Below, in pieces: positions 34,308 to 47,100 of a stretch of DNA of 64,000 nt. Position 1 is the stretch's first letter. Each line of letters opens with the position of its first letter. The stretch comes from Arthrobotrys musiformis (lineage: Eukaryota; Ascomycota; Orbiliomycetes; Orbiliales; Orbiliaceae). The position numbers and the translations under genes were made by a program. The notes under the pieces were generated by a model. That model was not told the origin of the DNA, did no database searches, and was given only the letters and a program-made list of their open reading frames with translations. The stretch is from contig JAVHJL010000001.1 of NCBI GenBank assembly GCA_036971715.1, positions 4,836,001 through 4,900,000 of the forward strand, given 5' to 3'.

Positions 34308-36117
34308 ATGAATAGGCTACCCACAGATGTTTTGCGGGAGGTCCTCGACCAACTCGACCCCGAGTATACCGACGTCACCTCCCGGATGAAATTCTGGACA
34401 CCCCGGAAGAACGATTTCGGAAGCCAGACCGTTATAGCGGACCTTCGGCGGTTTCGGCTGGTCTGTAAACGTTTTGCAGAGTTGGGAGCACAGTATCTAT
34501 TCCGCACGATAGCGCACCGGTACAACAGCAAGAGCTTCAAACGCCTGAGCGATCTCGCGGACCACCCTGTCTTTGCGAGCCATGTCAAGAAATTTGTGTA
34601 TCTTATGCCTTACTTCTATGTCCAAGGTTAGCCCCTAATATCCCCGTTCTTTCATGTGCTATCCCCGTGCACTTTTGGTCAGCGGCTAAGAATGTGTTGT
34701 AGGTGCAAAGGATTTCACTGAGTTCAAACGTGACTTCGGCGACTTCGGTATGCAAGTTGGATCGTATTCGGCCCTATTCCAAGAACCACTACATTGCCTT
34801 GAGGTTTTCGAAGAACAGCGACACTTGATGAATAGTGGAGATGACCTTAGGGTTTTAAAGAAGGCTATGAAGTCGTTCCGATCTTTGCAGCAAGTTCAAA
34901 TCTTATCTGTACTTGGGGAGAAGGACAGCAAACTTTTGGACTTCGCTTCCGATTACGATGAATGGGAATACGTTGATTGCAAATGGATACCTGCTTGCCA
35001 GCATGCTGTTAACACGATGTTACAGGCTTTAGACTACGGTCGACCGCCAGTGTATTCATTTATGTCGCCCAAGATTAACCCTCAGAGCCTGCTATCCTTG
35101 AGCCCCGAAGTTCAAGAACTCGGCCTGTCAACCTGGAGTCAGCTTACTTATCTCAAACTCAACTTCAATCACATGTCCGATAGAGACTGGTACCAAACTC
35201 AATTGGAAAACAAGATCTATATGCTCTCCCAATTTTTTAAGAATCTTTTCCACGCGGCTCAGAATCTAACAGAGTTGCATATCGGGTTCTTTCCATCCTC
35301 GCCTTTGCGGTCGCCACTAGAGGATGTTTTCCACGGAGCTATCTGGCCGAAACTACGAATATTCGGGATTGAAAGCTGGAGGTTGACATCGGAGGAGATT
35401 ATCCAGAAAGTCAACGCGCACGCACCCACACTCCGGGGCATCCGATTGGCCAGCATATTTCTCAAGGAAGGCTCTTGCTGGAAGGATATAGTCATCGCAT
35501 TGAAAGCCCTCGATCTAGAATGGCTGTCCCTTGATAACATTGGTTACGAGAAGGAATTCGACTCGAGGAGGCCGGCGATACAGCAATTCTACCCAGATGG
35601 GCACGACGATGCGGACGATGAGGAGAGCCACATGACCAGCCTTACAGGGGCATCTAGTAGTTTTGGCTTGGGGTTCAATATCTCGTTAGACGGCCAGAGC
35701 AATGCCGGCAGCAGAATGGGTGACCACCACAGTTCGGCTGGTGATAGTTCGACACATTCGCGGAGCACGCATTCTCGTTCTTCGAACAACAGGGGTAGCA
35801 GGGGGCACGAAACCCATAGTCCTACCACAAGCCACTCTCTGAACAGCATGGATTTGGCAGGCCCCTCCAGCGCAACAGAATCGAGCAGTCAAAACGGGGA
35901 CTTGCATCTAATACCCGTCGGGGTGGTGGAACGACCCGGATTGAACGGAATGGGGGTGATGATCCCTAAGGATCCATTTGAAGATTTGGAATGGGATCTA
36001 GATATTGATTTAGAGGATAATGGGGTTAATGTCAGGGAGCTACAGATGGTTCATTGGGAGAGGTGGGTTGTTGGAAGAGACGTGTATACTGGGAAGAAGT
36101 ATTTCCGGGATCTGTGA
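34308..36117 (+). CDS. F-box protein
   Basis: Exons 34308-34626 and 34703-36117, joined by a GTTAGC...TGTAG intron (76 nt); 577 aa. The F-box is at the very N-terminus (MNRLPTDVLREVLDQLDPEY, then LRRFRLVCKRFAELGAQYLF). The middle is leucine-rich and leucine-repeat-like. Residues near 395-480 form a Ser/His/Asn-rich disordered linker (STHSRSTHSRSSNNRGS), and the C-terminus returns to an ordered segment ending GKKYFRDL. The start was set at the ATG at 34308; the frame upstream has no ATG. Role inferred: SCF substrate receptor, target unknown. Confidence 0.8.
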
Positions 36118-37241
36118 CAAAGACATCACGACGACAGGTTACAAACGGCAGAAGCGACGTTACGACAACCATTTTTTTCCCTTCGGACAATAGTATTATC
36201 AATATAAAAAATCTTATAATGGCGGCTTTTTGAATCCTCTTGCTTTTTCTCGCATCTTCTTGTTGTCTGTTCCGGTTCGTTTTTTCCCTTCCACTATCCC
36301 TGCTTGCTATACGTACTTCGACGCGATTTTTCGTTTGGCCGGCATCGGTTCTATGCATGAGTTATGCTCTATGTTCCCCTCACTCCACTGCACCTCCTCA
36401 CCCACAGATGACGAACTATACCCTTTCACGATACCTGGCGTCCTGTCATTACCGCGGTACAAGTAATGTTGAATGTACACGTTTCTTTTTGCCTTGCTGT
36501 TTTCTTTCTTCTTTCTCTTATTATTGCGAACAAATCATACATAGGTCGCTTGATGCTTCCTTGCCTTCCCTCCTATCTTATTGTATTTTTGTTCACGGTG
36601 TCTCAACACTGTTCTTTCGTTATACATATTTTCCTCCTCTTTTTTTTTCTTTTATATTTTCTTTATGTTTATTTTTTTCGGCCTTGACGCATCTAGCTAA
36701 ATCAGATCAGAAACTTCTAAATCTTATTCTCTAATTTCCTTTGGCACGCGATTGCTAGCTTTGCTTTCTTTGGATATATTACGTATCTGTAGTGGTTTAT
36801 AGCTACTTCGTTCAGAGTGTGATTTTTTGCATGCGCGATCTCGGGATCGATCATTTGAACACTCGTTTCGGGTTAACGTTGTATACATATTAGCAGTACC
36901 GCTTTATACAGATCTTTGATATAGCTATGGTTCAATTCCCAGGGATCGTGGAAACCTTGTGAATATACGTTGAGCCCATGAGACTCCCCGGATTTGCTTC
37001 ACAGGTGGACCTGTGGTGGGTATAACGTGTAATATAATATTTGAACTAACGCTATGCTGGTCTCGTACCCAGACGTCACAAAGGGATACCTTGCTATGAT
37101 CTCATCCCAAACGAACCGATGAAAAAAGAAACAAGAACGCAATGAGGTAACTATGCGGGTGCTACTATAACTACATCGAAGATTATATAAAAAGACAAAA
37201 ACTCCCAATCGAAAAAGGCTAAAATGAACTCCATACCCACA
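36118..37241. other. Convergent 3' region, T-rich, with a long-form hairpin repeat
   Basis: Long TTT/CTT runs follow the F-box gene. No coding frame supported. Hairpin motif at 37059. Confidence 0.5.
37059..37085 (+). repeat. Dispersed hairpin motif, copy 7 (long form)
   Basis: GGTCTCGTACCCAGAC plus GTCACAAAGGG, 26 of 27 bases identical to 3739-3765. Confidence 0.65.
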
Positions 37242-39175
37242 CTACGCACTCTGCCCCCTCGCCTTCTTCCTCTCCTCCATAAACCTCTTCACCTCCCTCA
37301 GCACGCCCAAAACTAACGGCACGCTAACCGGTCCCAGGAGGGGTAGGTAAACCGCCAACTTGTGTTCGTCGGGGAAATACACCTGCGCCACCATCGTCCG
37401 TTCAAAAAACGCCTTCTCGGCTTCCTCCTGCGCTACTCTTCCCATCTGTAGGGCTTTTACGAAGCTACCCTTTCGTAACTCTTCGCAGGCGAGGGAGAGG
37501 TGGCGGATGCTATCTTGGACGCTGTCACTTACTGTCGTTGGGATTGAGATCGAAGGCAGGGCGTTGACGAGGCGTTGGAGGGAACCGAGGGTTGATGATG
37601 CGGAGACTAGGACTTCCGCCGAACGTTGGCGGGTTAGGGAGTCAAGTCTTATCGGGAGGGATGCGGGGTGTGGTGGTGCGCCCAGCAAAGCTAGGAGATG
37701 GGTTGCGAAGGTTTCCAGCACGGGCTTTAGAGTGGGGTTTGAGAGGTGATCGAGGTGGGAGGCCGAGTGGTCGAGATTTAGGATTGTTACGCCGCCCCAT
37801 TGTGGGAGGAGGAAGGAGTTTGAGTGTGATGCCGATGGGATTGTGAGTGGTGAGATGGAAGGGTGGGGGATGTATAGGATGAAATTTAGGTTTGGGTCGT
37901 TGGAGATGGAGGCTAGTGGCCATTCGGCTGAGTTGATGAAGCTGGATAGGTCTTCCTTTTTCAGCGTCCAGGATTGCGAAGTGCCGTCGTAAGTTGGAGT
38001 TACACCCGAGGATATGGAGGCATAATATTGGACTTGCGTGGAGATTGTGAAGTTTGAGATAGGGGAGAGGGCGGATAGGAGTGGGGTTAGGTATTGGGAG
38101 ATGGCAGATTCGATGTCCCAGGAGGCCGGGAGGGCCGTGGCGGTGAAGAGGGAGAAGGTGATGTGGTAGCTCGAAGAGTACTTGACAACCCTTGACATGC
38201 GGCGGTTTATGTCTGCTGTTGCAGCACGGGGTTTGGAAGGGGCCTTTTTATCCCGGCCTTCATCAGCGCTCTGGGAGGAGAGGGCATTGAGAGATCCGGG
38301 GTTGCTTGTCTGTGGAAGTAGCAGATATTCGATCAATTCCTGCTCCTGTCGGAAAAGAACTTCGAGAGTTTCGGCGACAAATTTGGATAGTCCGGCAGAT
38401 ACACTAGATTGAGACGATGAGGAGGGCGGTGGATAGTGGATATCAACGATCCTGGACGAGCTTTGAACGATGTGGTTGTAACCGTTCTGACTGTCCGGTA
38501 TCAGACGTAACAGACAAGCTACGTTCTCGTCCTTGCCTGACACCGCCTTCCTCGCGGCCAGCCTCAATCGTAAATGGTGAGGTTTATGCGCGGCGAAGTC
38601 ATTCGCGTCGTCCAAGGCATGCTGAACGGTCTTCAACAGGTTTTCGGCGTCTGGCAATGACGGAGCTTCGACCTCCACGAGCAAAGGGAATTCCGTCTTG
38701 CATAGCTATTTCCTCCCTCAAAAGCATCAGCATTTCGATTCTCTCGTACTAGTCCAGTGACCATGCATCACGCCGCGGGCCGTGATAGTGACGACGATAA
38801 GTATATGTATATGTAACGTACCTTTCCTTCAGACCAATTCTGCATTTCCTGCATGGGCAAAGGTGCACGGTATATCGTCGTCGTCGCATGCCATAACGGT
38901 AGTCCCAAGAATATAGCAATCATCCAAGCCGATATCAAGACCCACAGCCGTGTGCGTATGGTCTCCGGCCTCTCAGGAGGCGGTTGTTTAAACGTGGCCG
39001 CTGAATCGCCCGTCGAATCGTCGGCGCCCTTGTCCACGAACCCTGCCGGCAGGATGGAAGAATCGGCATCTTGAGCAAGCTTCTCCGGCTGAGACCCGTC
39101 GTCTTTGTCCATGGTGATGTTGTGCAGAAGTTCCCGGTATCTTCTGCGTCGAGAATCCGCGTCGTTGTCCTTCAT
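37242..39175 (-). CDS. GPI17: GPI transamidase subunit PIG-S/Gpi17
   Basis: Exons 39175-38822 and 38705-37242, joined in phase 0 by a GTACGT...ATAG intron; 605 aa. After a disordered N-terminus comes a first membrane helix (TRLWVLISAWMIAIFLGLPL) followed by the PIG-S hallmark YRAPLPMQEMQNW. A large lumenal domain (PLLVEVEA..., FPDEHKLAVYLPLL) is closed by a second C-terminal hydrophobic segment (LLGPVSVPLVLGVLREV) and a short basic tail. PIG-S is part of the ER complex that attaches GPI anchors to proteins. The start was placed at the first true ATG; the frame upstream to 39277 has none. It is divergent from the CAB4-type gene. Confidence 0.9.
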
Positions 39176-40093
39176 TGAGATACAGTGTCTTTGTGTGGTG
39201 GTCGTTCGTGGTTGCACAGCAAATGAAGGCGACCCTTTTCGGACATCGAGCCGAGACGTCCGTTCCAACACAAACACCCCTCCGCGCTACCACACACCTT
39301 TTATATTCGGCCCGAGGTGGTCATATATTATCACAGGAGTGTCAGGTATATTACTTTCGAAGACTGAGGAGCGTTCGGTGGCATGTTTGTCTATGCGGCT
39401 CGATAGTTGGTTTCCCTGCAGGCCATTGCATGCTGGATGCTTCCCCGTCCAATCGGTCAAGATTCTTCCGATTCCTGGCCGGATCAACCCGCCCTTACGC
39501 ACGGTTAGCACGACGGCCGTGGTGGTTATATCAGGGCAATTCAAACAGGTTTCCCCACAGCGTAGTCCGAACCATTTCTATTACGACAACGACCGGGGTG
39601 TATATACACACCCGCAAAACCGTGCTCATTAGCGTCGGTTTCGTGTGCCAGGAAAAGACGGTAGAAGGAACAAAAGAACCCACGCGGAAGACCAGTCGAG
39701 AAGGTCGAACGGCCGGTGGATAAATTGCAAACCGTTCGGGTTGAATTCGTGACGTCCATGCGCACCCTCTGGCCCCACCCTTCTGCGCCGTCGCCGCCGT
39801 CGAATAAACCCGACGTTAGTAGCTAGTCCTAGCTAGCTGGGAGGATATAAGGCCCTGTCTATCCCCTCCCCCGGATTTCTCTCCTGGAGAAAAAAACCTT
39901 CCCGCGGTTGTTGTCTCTAGTGGCTTGCGGGGTATCGTGCAACCGAATCAAGTCGCTTTGTGAATTTACCAGCACCAATATCGCAGAAAAAAATTATAGT
40001 CCAACCTCATTCATTTTGGCCGGCGAATTCTGCAGGGCAATTTATACTTGTTTCTAGAAACACGTTAGATTACAAAATTTGGGCGGATTAAAC
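39176..40093. other. Divergent promoter region of GPI17 and the PPAT gene
   Basis: No coding frame supported. A TATA-like GGATATAAGG lies at about 39842-39851. Confidence 0.5.
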
Positions 40094-41252
40094 ATGGCGA
40101 CTAGAAATTTACTATTCCTACGAACGATTCCGACATCCCTTGCCGAACTGCAGGCAGCAATCACACAAGCAGTACTCTTCTCCTCATCTTCAATCACATC
40201 GATCAAATACCTCGACATAGCCATAACTCTCCCCACCTCTTTCGGCACGACCGTCTCCAGACGTCACACATTCCACCAGGTCTCAAATATTGTCAACAAA
40301 GTCTACACCCTGACGGAAGGTATAAATGACGACATCGACGTCAACGTCATCCTTCTTCACGAAGATTATAATGCTTGTGGCGGGGTTGTAAGGCACTGGA
40401 GCGATCTTAGGCGGTTAAATGAGGTTGGGCGGTGGTTGAATATTGTGTGGGTTGAAGATGCGGACGATCTGTTCGGACCGAATTGTAAGAATGTGGTGCC
40501 GTTGCAGATTGAGCATGAGAGTATTTGCGAGAAGTGGTGGGAGGGTCATTCGGATACGATGGAGACGTTGGGTGAACGGGAGGAACATAATGTATCTTGC
40601 GGTATGTCTTTTTGCTATCCTTTAAGGTGTCTTCTTTGCTGATTGATGGTGCATAGTTGGGGGCACATTCGACTACCTCCACGCCGGACACAAACTCCTA
40701 CTTACGATGACGGCATACATGATCCCCTCAGACGCGGTGTCGCCGAAGATTGTCGTCGGCCTTACTGGTGCTGAACTACTCAAAAACAAGAAACATAAAG
40801 AATACGTCACATCATGGGAAACCAGGTGCGAGGGTACGGTATCCTTCCTACGGGGTGTGGTCGGCGATGGTCGCCCCGCCGTGTTTCATTCAAAAGAAGA
40901 TACGGAAATGGAGGTGGAAAGTGATTTGCCCACTTCGTCGAGGATAAAACGATTTGAACTCGCATCACCAGTGGGGAAGGATCCGATAACAGTGGAGATG
41001 CATGAAATCCAAGACGCTTTTGGACCTACCATCACCATGGAGGAAATTAGTTGTCTAGTGGTTAGCGAAGAGACTAAGGCCGGCGGAGGGTTGATAAACG
41101 ATAAGAGACGGGACTTGGGGTGGAGCGAATTAGAAGTATTCACTGTGGGGCTGGTTGGCGGGGACGGAACCGTAGCCACAAAACTTAGCAGTACCGAGAT
41201 GAGGCGGCGGAGGGCTGAGAAAGCCGACGTCCTGAAGGGATTCGGGTCTTAA
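40094..41252 (+). CDS. CAB4: Phosphopantetheine adenylyltransferase (CoA synthesis)
   Basis: Exons 40094-40601 and 40657-41252, joined by a GTATGT...ATAG intron; 367 aa. The junction rebuilds the nucleotidyltransferase signature VGGTFDYLHAGHKLLLTM with the catalytic HxGH (HAGH), followed by VVGLTGAELLKNKK. PPAT converts 4'-phosphopantetheine and ATP to dephospho-CoA, the fourth step of CoA synthesis. As in yeast Cab4 there is an N-terminal extension of about 170 residues and no fused dephospho-CoA kinase. The ATG at 40094 is the first in the frame. Cytosolic enzyme expected. Confidence 0.88.
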
Positions 41253-42319
41253 AACAGCCGTTTATTCTGGGCAATTGCCGGTGATTTAGCTTCGGATAGC
41301 TAAGGCGTTTGCATGATTGTGGGGTTATAATGGAATTGTCTAGATAATTATAATTGTCTAGAGTCTAGTATATTTTTGTATATCTGTATGTCTTGATTTC
41401 TATGAAAAGCCTTCTTTAAGCCCACTAGATAAGTTTAATCAAGTGCTTTGTGGCTAGGTATATGCACTAGCTATCGATACGTCGTGGTGCATATGGCTAT
41501 GTTGGCCACGCCTCCACGAGCTCCAACTAGCTAGCTACTAGCCAGCTATTGTAGACAGCGATTTAGTAACATTATTGATAGGCTAACCGCATGATATTCC
41601 CATTCAGGGAATCCGGATACCAAAATGGTCTGCCAATCGGAGCATTTTCCTCCTCCACCCTATAGGAATGCGAATACTTTTTGAATCTGAAACGGTTGAC
41701 TTCGACTTTGAGCAAAGCCCGTGTTACAGAATTCCACACGTTTCAACATGCAACAGCACAACACGACCCCCGCTACTATTCCAGAACATGGCTATTTTGC
41801 AAAAAATATTAGAAGTGACGATGAGGTTTCTCTTTTTCGGATCATGCGGCGTATGGATATAGCGACGCATGACCAAAATCCGCCGCCGTTTCAAAAGATG
41901 AGCGTGACGTTGTCGCTAGAACCTCGGATACCCGGCATCGATATCTCGAAGCAAAAAAATTCTAATTCCGTGTCGTCTCGGAAAATTGTTCCCGGCGCCT
42001 GCAGAATTTCCTAAGCCTCTGCTAGTGTTCTCTGTCTTGGCTTTATGTGGCTGGTATATATACACCGTTGATTCCATGTATATGGCTGTCTATAGTAACG
42101 AGGATTATACGTATCGATCGATCGTCACGAAATATTTTGGGCGACGTCCCTTTGGTATTTTTTATTATCACGCCGGTCGTGACTTCTTTTCTTTTCGCTC
42201 TTTATCTTTTCTTTTCTTTTTATTTACATTGTTATATTTACATTGTTATATTGATATTCATATTGGAAAAACTATTGCTGGCGATAGTATAGCCAATATA
42301 TAATTTTAATACCTTCAAA
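41253..42319. other. Spacer and promoter upstream of the subtilase
   Basis: Frames at 41668-42014 look accidental. AT-rich with several TATA stretches close to the subtilase start. Confidence 0.5.
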
Positions 42320-43762
42320 ATGAAGTACTCCTTCGTCATCTCCTCCATCCTCCTCAGCACCTTCTCCACTACCCTCGCCGCGCCTGTAAACCCAACAGCT
42401 GCAGCCGCATCAGCGGACGAAGGCGATGAATACATCATCGTCCTCGCGCCGACAGAGCAACGTCCATGGGGCCAAGTCTTCACCGACATGGGCTACAACA
42501 TGACATCCCGCGCCCACGACATTTCGATAAACAAGCACAGCTTCGGCACGAACTACGGTGACCTCCGAACCTTTGGCAAGGAATTCAGGGGTTTCACGAC
42601 CCACATGAAGGCTACCGATGCCGCCAGTCTCGCTTCTTTACCTAATGTCCTATCGATCGAGAAGGATGTGAAGTGGACTGTTAAGGTGACGAGGAATAAT
42701 GATACCTACGGCACGCATAGCGTGGGAGATAACAAATGGGCATGGCCGAATGCCAAAAGACAGCTGCAGCAGAATGAGTTAAATCAGGTTTGGCAGCAGA
42801 GTACCGCGCCGTGGAATCTGGCGCGCATTTCCACCGCGCAGGCGTTGACGTCGAACGGGCGGGAGGTTATAGATTTGAAATTCAACTACCAGTTCGAGAG
42901 GTCCTCAGGGTTGGGTGTGGATGTGTACATGCTCGACTCGGGGATTAATACCGCGCATGCGGATTTTGGTGGGAGGGCGAAGATGGTGTTCACTGCCTTT
43001 GGGAGCGATATTACGGACGGACACGGGCACGGGACTCATACCGCTGGTACGGTGGGGTCTACCACCTACGGAGTGGCGAAGAATGTGAATTTATTGGGGG
43101 TTAAGGTGCTGGATTCGCAGAATGCGGGGTCGTTGTCGAGTTTTGTCGCTGGTGTGGATTTTGCGCTGTCGTCGCATTTGCAGAGGAAGACGCAGCCGGG
43201 GTTTAAAGGTACTTATAATTATATCCCTCTTTGATATATATTAATTGTGCTACGATGCTAATTCCGTGTAATAGGTTCGATTATCAACATGTCCCTCGGC
43301 GGGCCAGGTTTCGCCCAACCGCTCTTCGAGGCGCTCCAGCGAGCTACCCAAGCAGGAATGCATGTCGCAGTCGCCGGCGGGAACGATAACACAGACTCCT
43401 GCCAATTCTCACCCGCGCAATTCTCGCAGCTCCTTCCAATCATCAACGTCGGCGCTACCAACGTCGTAGATCAGAAGTGGGAAGGGTCAAACTTTGGAAA
43501 GTGTATTGATATCTACGCACCTGGCGATGGGATCGTTAGTACTTCCAACAAGGGCCCGCAAGCTAATGAGCCAATGTCGGGGACTTCGATGGCTTGCCCT
43601 GCTGTTGCTGGAGCTATGGCCGTGGAGTTGTTCAAGAATCCCAGTTTGGATCCGGCTGCTTTGAAGAAGTTGATTGTTAGCAAGGGTTTGAGCGGGACCC
43701 TTCAGGGCGGGATTCAAGGACCGAATCTGCTGTTGAACAACGGGCTAAGAGCTGTTGGTTGA
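42320..43762 (+). CDS. Secreted subtilisin-like serine protease (proteinase K type)
   Basis: Exons 42320-43208 and 43275-43762, joined by a GTACTT...ATAG intron; 458 aa. Signal peptide MKYSFVISSILLSTFSTTLA, then an inhibitor I9 propeptide (EYIIVLAPTEQRPWGQVF to VLSIEKDVKW). The catalytic domain shows Asp in VDVYMLDSGIN (about 204), His in DGHGHGTHTAGTV (about 237), the oxyanion Asn in VAVAGGNDNTDSC and Ser in GTSMACPAVAGA (about 399). Fungal enzymes of this group digest host or prey protein, including nematode cuticle. Between propeptide and core there is a Gln-rich stretch (AKRQLQQNELNQVWQQ). Confidence 0.95.
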
Positions 43763-44441
43763 TTCTGCTTTTTGTATTTTTGTTTCATGCTTTTTTTATA
43801 TATTTCGCAGTCGATGTTCGAACTGTTTATATACTTTATACTTTTAGCATTGAACTTTACATAATCATAGTCGACGCCCGTATTAATGATAATATTTGAA
43901 ATGTTGGAATGTCGAGCGAGTTTGTGTTTCTCGCGTGGGATTATATTCCGGCCTCAATCTGGTCTCAATGCTCTTGAACGGCCTTATTTATGATTAACAC
44001 ATGAACCGCGTGCCGAATAGGCCACCTTCATCTCCGTGGCATATCTCCCCGTGAGACCTTCCGCTGTAAGAATATATAATATAAACTCGCGGTTTTAGGA
44101 CGCAAGTTCGTTTTGTGACAGTGGAAGAAAGCGTTGAACTGCATTCCTCGAATTGTATAACATTGCCCCGTTTGCATTCGCATTTGCAGCAGCCTCTTGA
44201 ACTTAAATATCTATAAAAGTAAGTACTAGCTCCGATATATATATATAGCCTCCGCTTCCCATAGAGTACTTTCTTGACAAGATTCCGCTTCGACATGGGA
44301 GTACACATTGAATATACTCCTCTGTGCGACCCTAGTCCCCGTCGGTAAATGGCAAATTGCCTTGACTAATGAAAACACCAGCGAACCAAGCTAACTGGAA
44401 GCTAAAGGTATAAGAACCCAGCGCGGCACAGCATCGGAACC
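43763..44441. other. Spacer between protease genes
   Basis: No gene seen. Confidence 0.6.
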
Positions 44442-46132
44442 ATGCCAGCTTCACGCAGTCCAACGGCAGCGAGCACGAGCAGCTTGTTCAACTCAAGCAC
44501 CAGCTTCGGCGCGAAACAATTGATATCGATCCTCACAATAGCATCGCTGGTTGCCGTATTAATACCATCCCCGTTGATATTCGTATCCGCCGTTTCAACA
44601 ACGCCGAATAACAATAATTATAATAATAACAATAATAACAATAAAATGCATACACCGGAAACACGCACCCTCGCCACGCTCGTCGAGTCTGTGAACTGCA
44701 GGAACGACGACGATATACCGTTATCCTTCGATATGCAGCTGAAGCCCCGGGAGTTGGCGAATATAGACTGTCAGAGCTGGATCGAGCTTAGTATTCCCGG
44801 CGATGGGGCTACGGTGGAGGTGCCGTTTGTGACGCCGAACCAGTTTCCGAACAACGGTCCGCCGTCGGTGTTGATGACTATTAATGGTCGGTATGCAGGG
44901 GATTCAGGGGTGCAGATGGACACCGGCTCGGTGGGTAACACACGCAACACTTTTTATATTTCATAAAACTGGACTGACTGGCTGATTGGGATTATTTGCA
45001 GACGGGGATTACGATTGGGAAGGGGACGTGGTTGGAGTGGTTCAATGGGAACTGGAGCGAGGCGGTCAAGTACGAGCGCGGGTGGAAGTTTTTGTCGTCT
45101 TCGAAGAAGCTATATTCCGGTATTTTCCACTTATGATATATATATATATATATATATATATATTACGAAGAATCCGAGGCTAATATGGGAAAAAGGCCAC
45201 TGGGTCCCCACGACCCTCGTTTTCCACGGCAAATCAGAAAACGGCACCCGAACAGACCTGTTGAAGGCCGTGGTGCCGGTATTGGTATTCGACACATACT
45301 ACATCTGTCCCAAATTCACGAACGACCAGGGGTCGGTGTGTACTGCCCCCACCGACCAAAAGACCGGGAATATAACAGGTCTGTACATGGGCGTCGGCTT
45401 CGGGAGGGAGCAGGACGGAATGATCATGTGTACGCCGGACAAGAACCCGCTGCTGAACGTGTACGAGGTCAATGGACAAAATGTGGCGGGTCAGAATAAT
45501 ACTAACAAATACCATCTTGGTTCGTATAAATTTCCCTCCTTTTTCACTTGATTACAATTCTACAACTTGAATAAATATCAAACTGATGTGATGTTGTACT
45601 AATATTTATAGGTTATATTGTACGCTCCGACTCCTTAGTCTGGGGCCTCACCTCCGCAAACATCAACGGCTTCAGATGGATGTCCCTCCAAAAACAGCCA
45701 AACGCAACCGACTACCGCGACTGGGCCATGGCGACCCTTCAGGTCTCCATTAACAACGGAAAATTCCGCAGCGGCTCGATTCTCGCCGACACGGGCGTCA
45801 CGCAAATGTACCTCTCGTCACCGGACGTCCCCATCCCCATCCCGCCATCTTACAAAATCAACCTGAAGATACCGGACGTGCAGGGTTCGCTGGGTGGGTA
45901 TGTCGTTACCGCGAAGAGGGTGGGCAAGAACAAAACCGCCGAGTCATCGATACCCGAAACCGCACCGGCGTATGTTGGGGCGACTAATACGGCGGGGATT
46001 GTGAGCGGCCCCGGGGGCGGAGTTTACGAACGGGTGTTTGTGAATACGGGGAGTAGGTTTTGGAACGGATTCGAGGCGGCGTTCGATGCTGCCGGGGGCC
46101 ATTGGGGGGTCTTGGAGAAGACGACCTCATAA
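44442..46132 (+). CDS. Aspartic-peptidase-like secreted or membrane protein
   Basis: Four exons: 44442-44930, 45002-45119, 45196-45519, 45612-46132; all junctions keep frame; 483 aa. A hydrophobic signal or anchor (LISILTIASLVAVLIPSPLIF) lies at about residues 28-48, then an Asn run (about 12 of 13 residues). Two DTG motifs are present: VQMDTGSTG, rebuilt by the first splice, and ILADTGVTQMYLSS in the second half. They are placed as in two-lobed pepsin-type proteases. The rest of each lobe is divergent (for example GTWLEWFNGNWSEAVKYERG), so activity is inferred only. The second intron contains about 14 TA repeats (45136-45163). It follows the subtilase in the same orientation. Confidence 0.65.
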
Positions 46133-47100
46133 TTTCCCCCAGATCCTACTACACCCATAGTATAGGTATAATATATGATCGCATGCACGCATGTAGTCTA
46201 TTCTCGATCCAAGAGCATCAGCAAAGGCGTTAAAAATTTACATCACAGAATACCAATCTCATTCCATTCCCCCAGGGTCTGGATTCGATACAATTAAATT
46301 CCATTCCATAAAATATTAATCGAGGCTGTAGTATTATATTGTATATATAGTGAGATGAAGTGACACAGACATCGATCAAACCTGTCACGTCTGGTGCATG
46401 CCAAATAAACTTCCCGCTATAACGTCACCCGCCTGCGCCTGCCGCCTCGAAGCCACAGTCTTGTAAGCTCATTGGATCCAGAATCTGGAATTTAACAGCT
46501 TCGCGGATCGGGTCGGATCGATCTTGCGTATGAACCCAGCTTCGCATTTAGGTTGATTCCTTGAAGACTATATTTCTTTTTCTTTTTTCCCACCCTTATC
46601 TCCAGAGTTTATATATTATCTCGACGAGGCCCCTTCCCCAGATAGGTCGTAGATAGCGCGCAGATAGCGGATAGCGGAGTGTGTGCAACATCGCTGCCAG
46701 GAACAGCCGTCGATAACCTTGTTTGCCACTTTCGGCAGGGCCACAGAAAAACCCTGCACACAACTTCGGACTAAAAACGTTGCAATTCAGCCGACTCGAC
46801 AGCGCTGTGGGGCCCCCTGCAAAAAACAATCCACCGTCGAAACATACCCGCCGGTAAGCCATCTTTTGCTCCGAGCCGCGTCTCAGGGACCTTGGATCAC
46901 TGACTCATACCTTCCTTCTTCAGAAGTATACTGTAAAAGTTGGGGGTTGATTGCTGTATATATTGTATTCAGTCGCATTGTTGGTCCGCTCTGTTAGACC
47001 CCTCCTTCGGTAGGTTAACCCACCCCGCCATATGCATCCACCATCTGCGGGCTTCTATCGATAGGACCATCTAACAGACAATTGGATTCATAGTCGCACA
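46133..47100. other. Spacer and promoter of the DAHP synthase gene
   Basis: No coding frame supported. Confidence 0.6.

Noticed and set aside
45136..45163. TA dinucleotide run
   Set aside because: A simple microsatellite within the second intron of the aspartic-peptidase-like gene; similar AT runs are common in the spacers.
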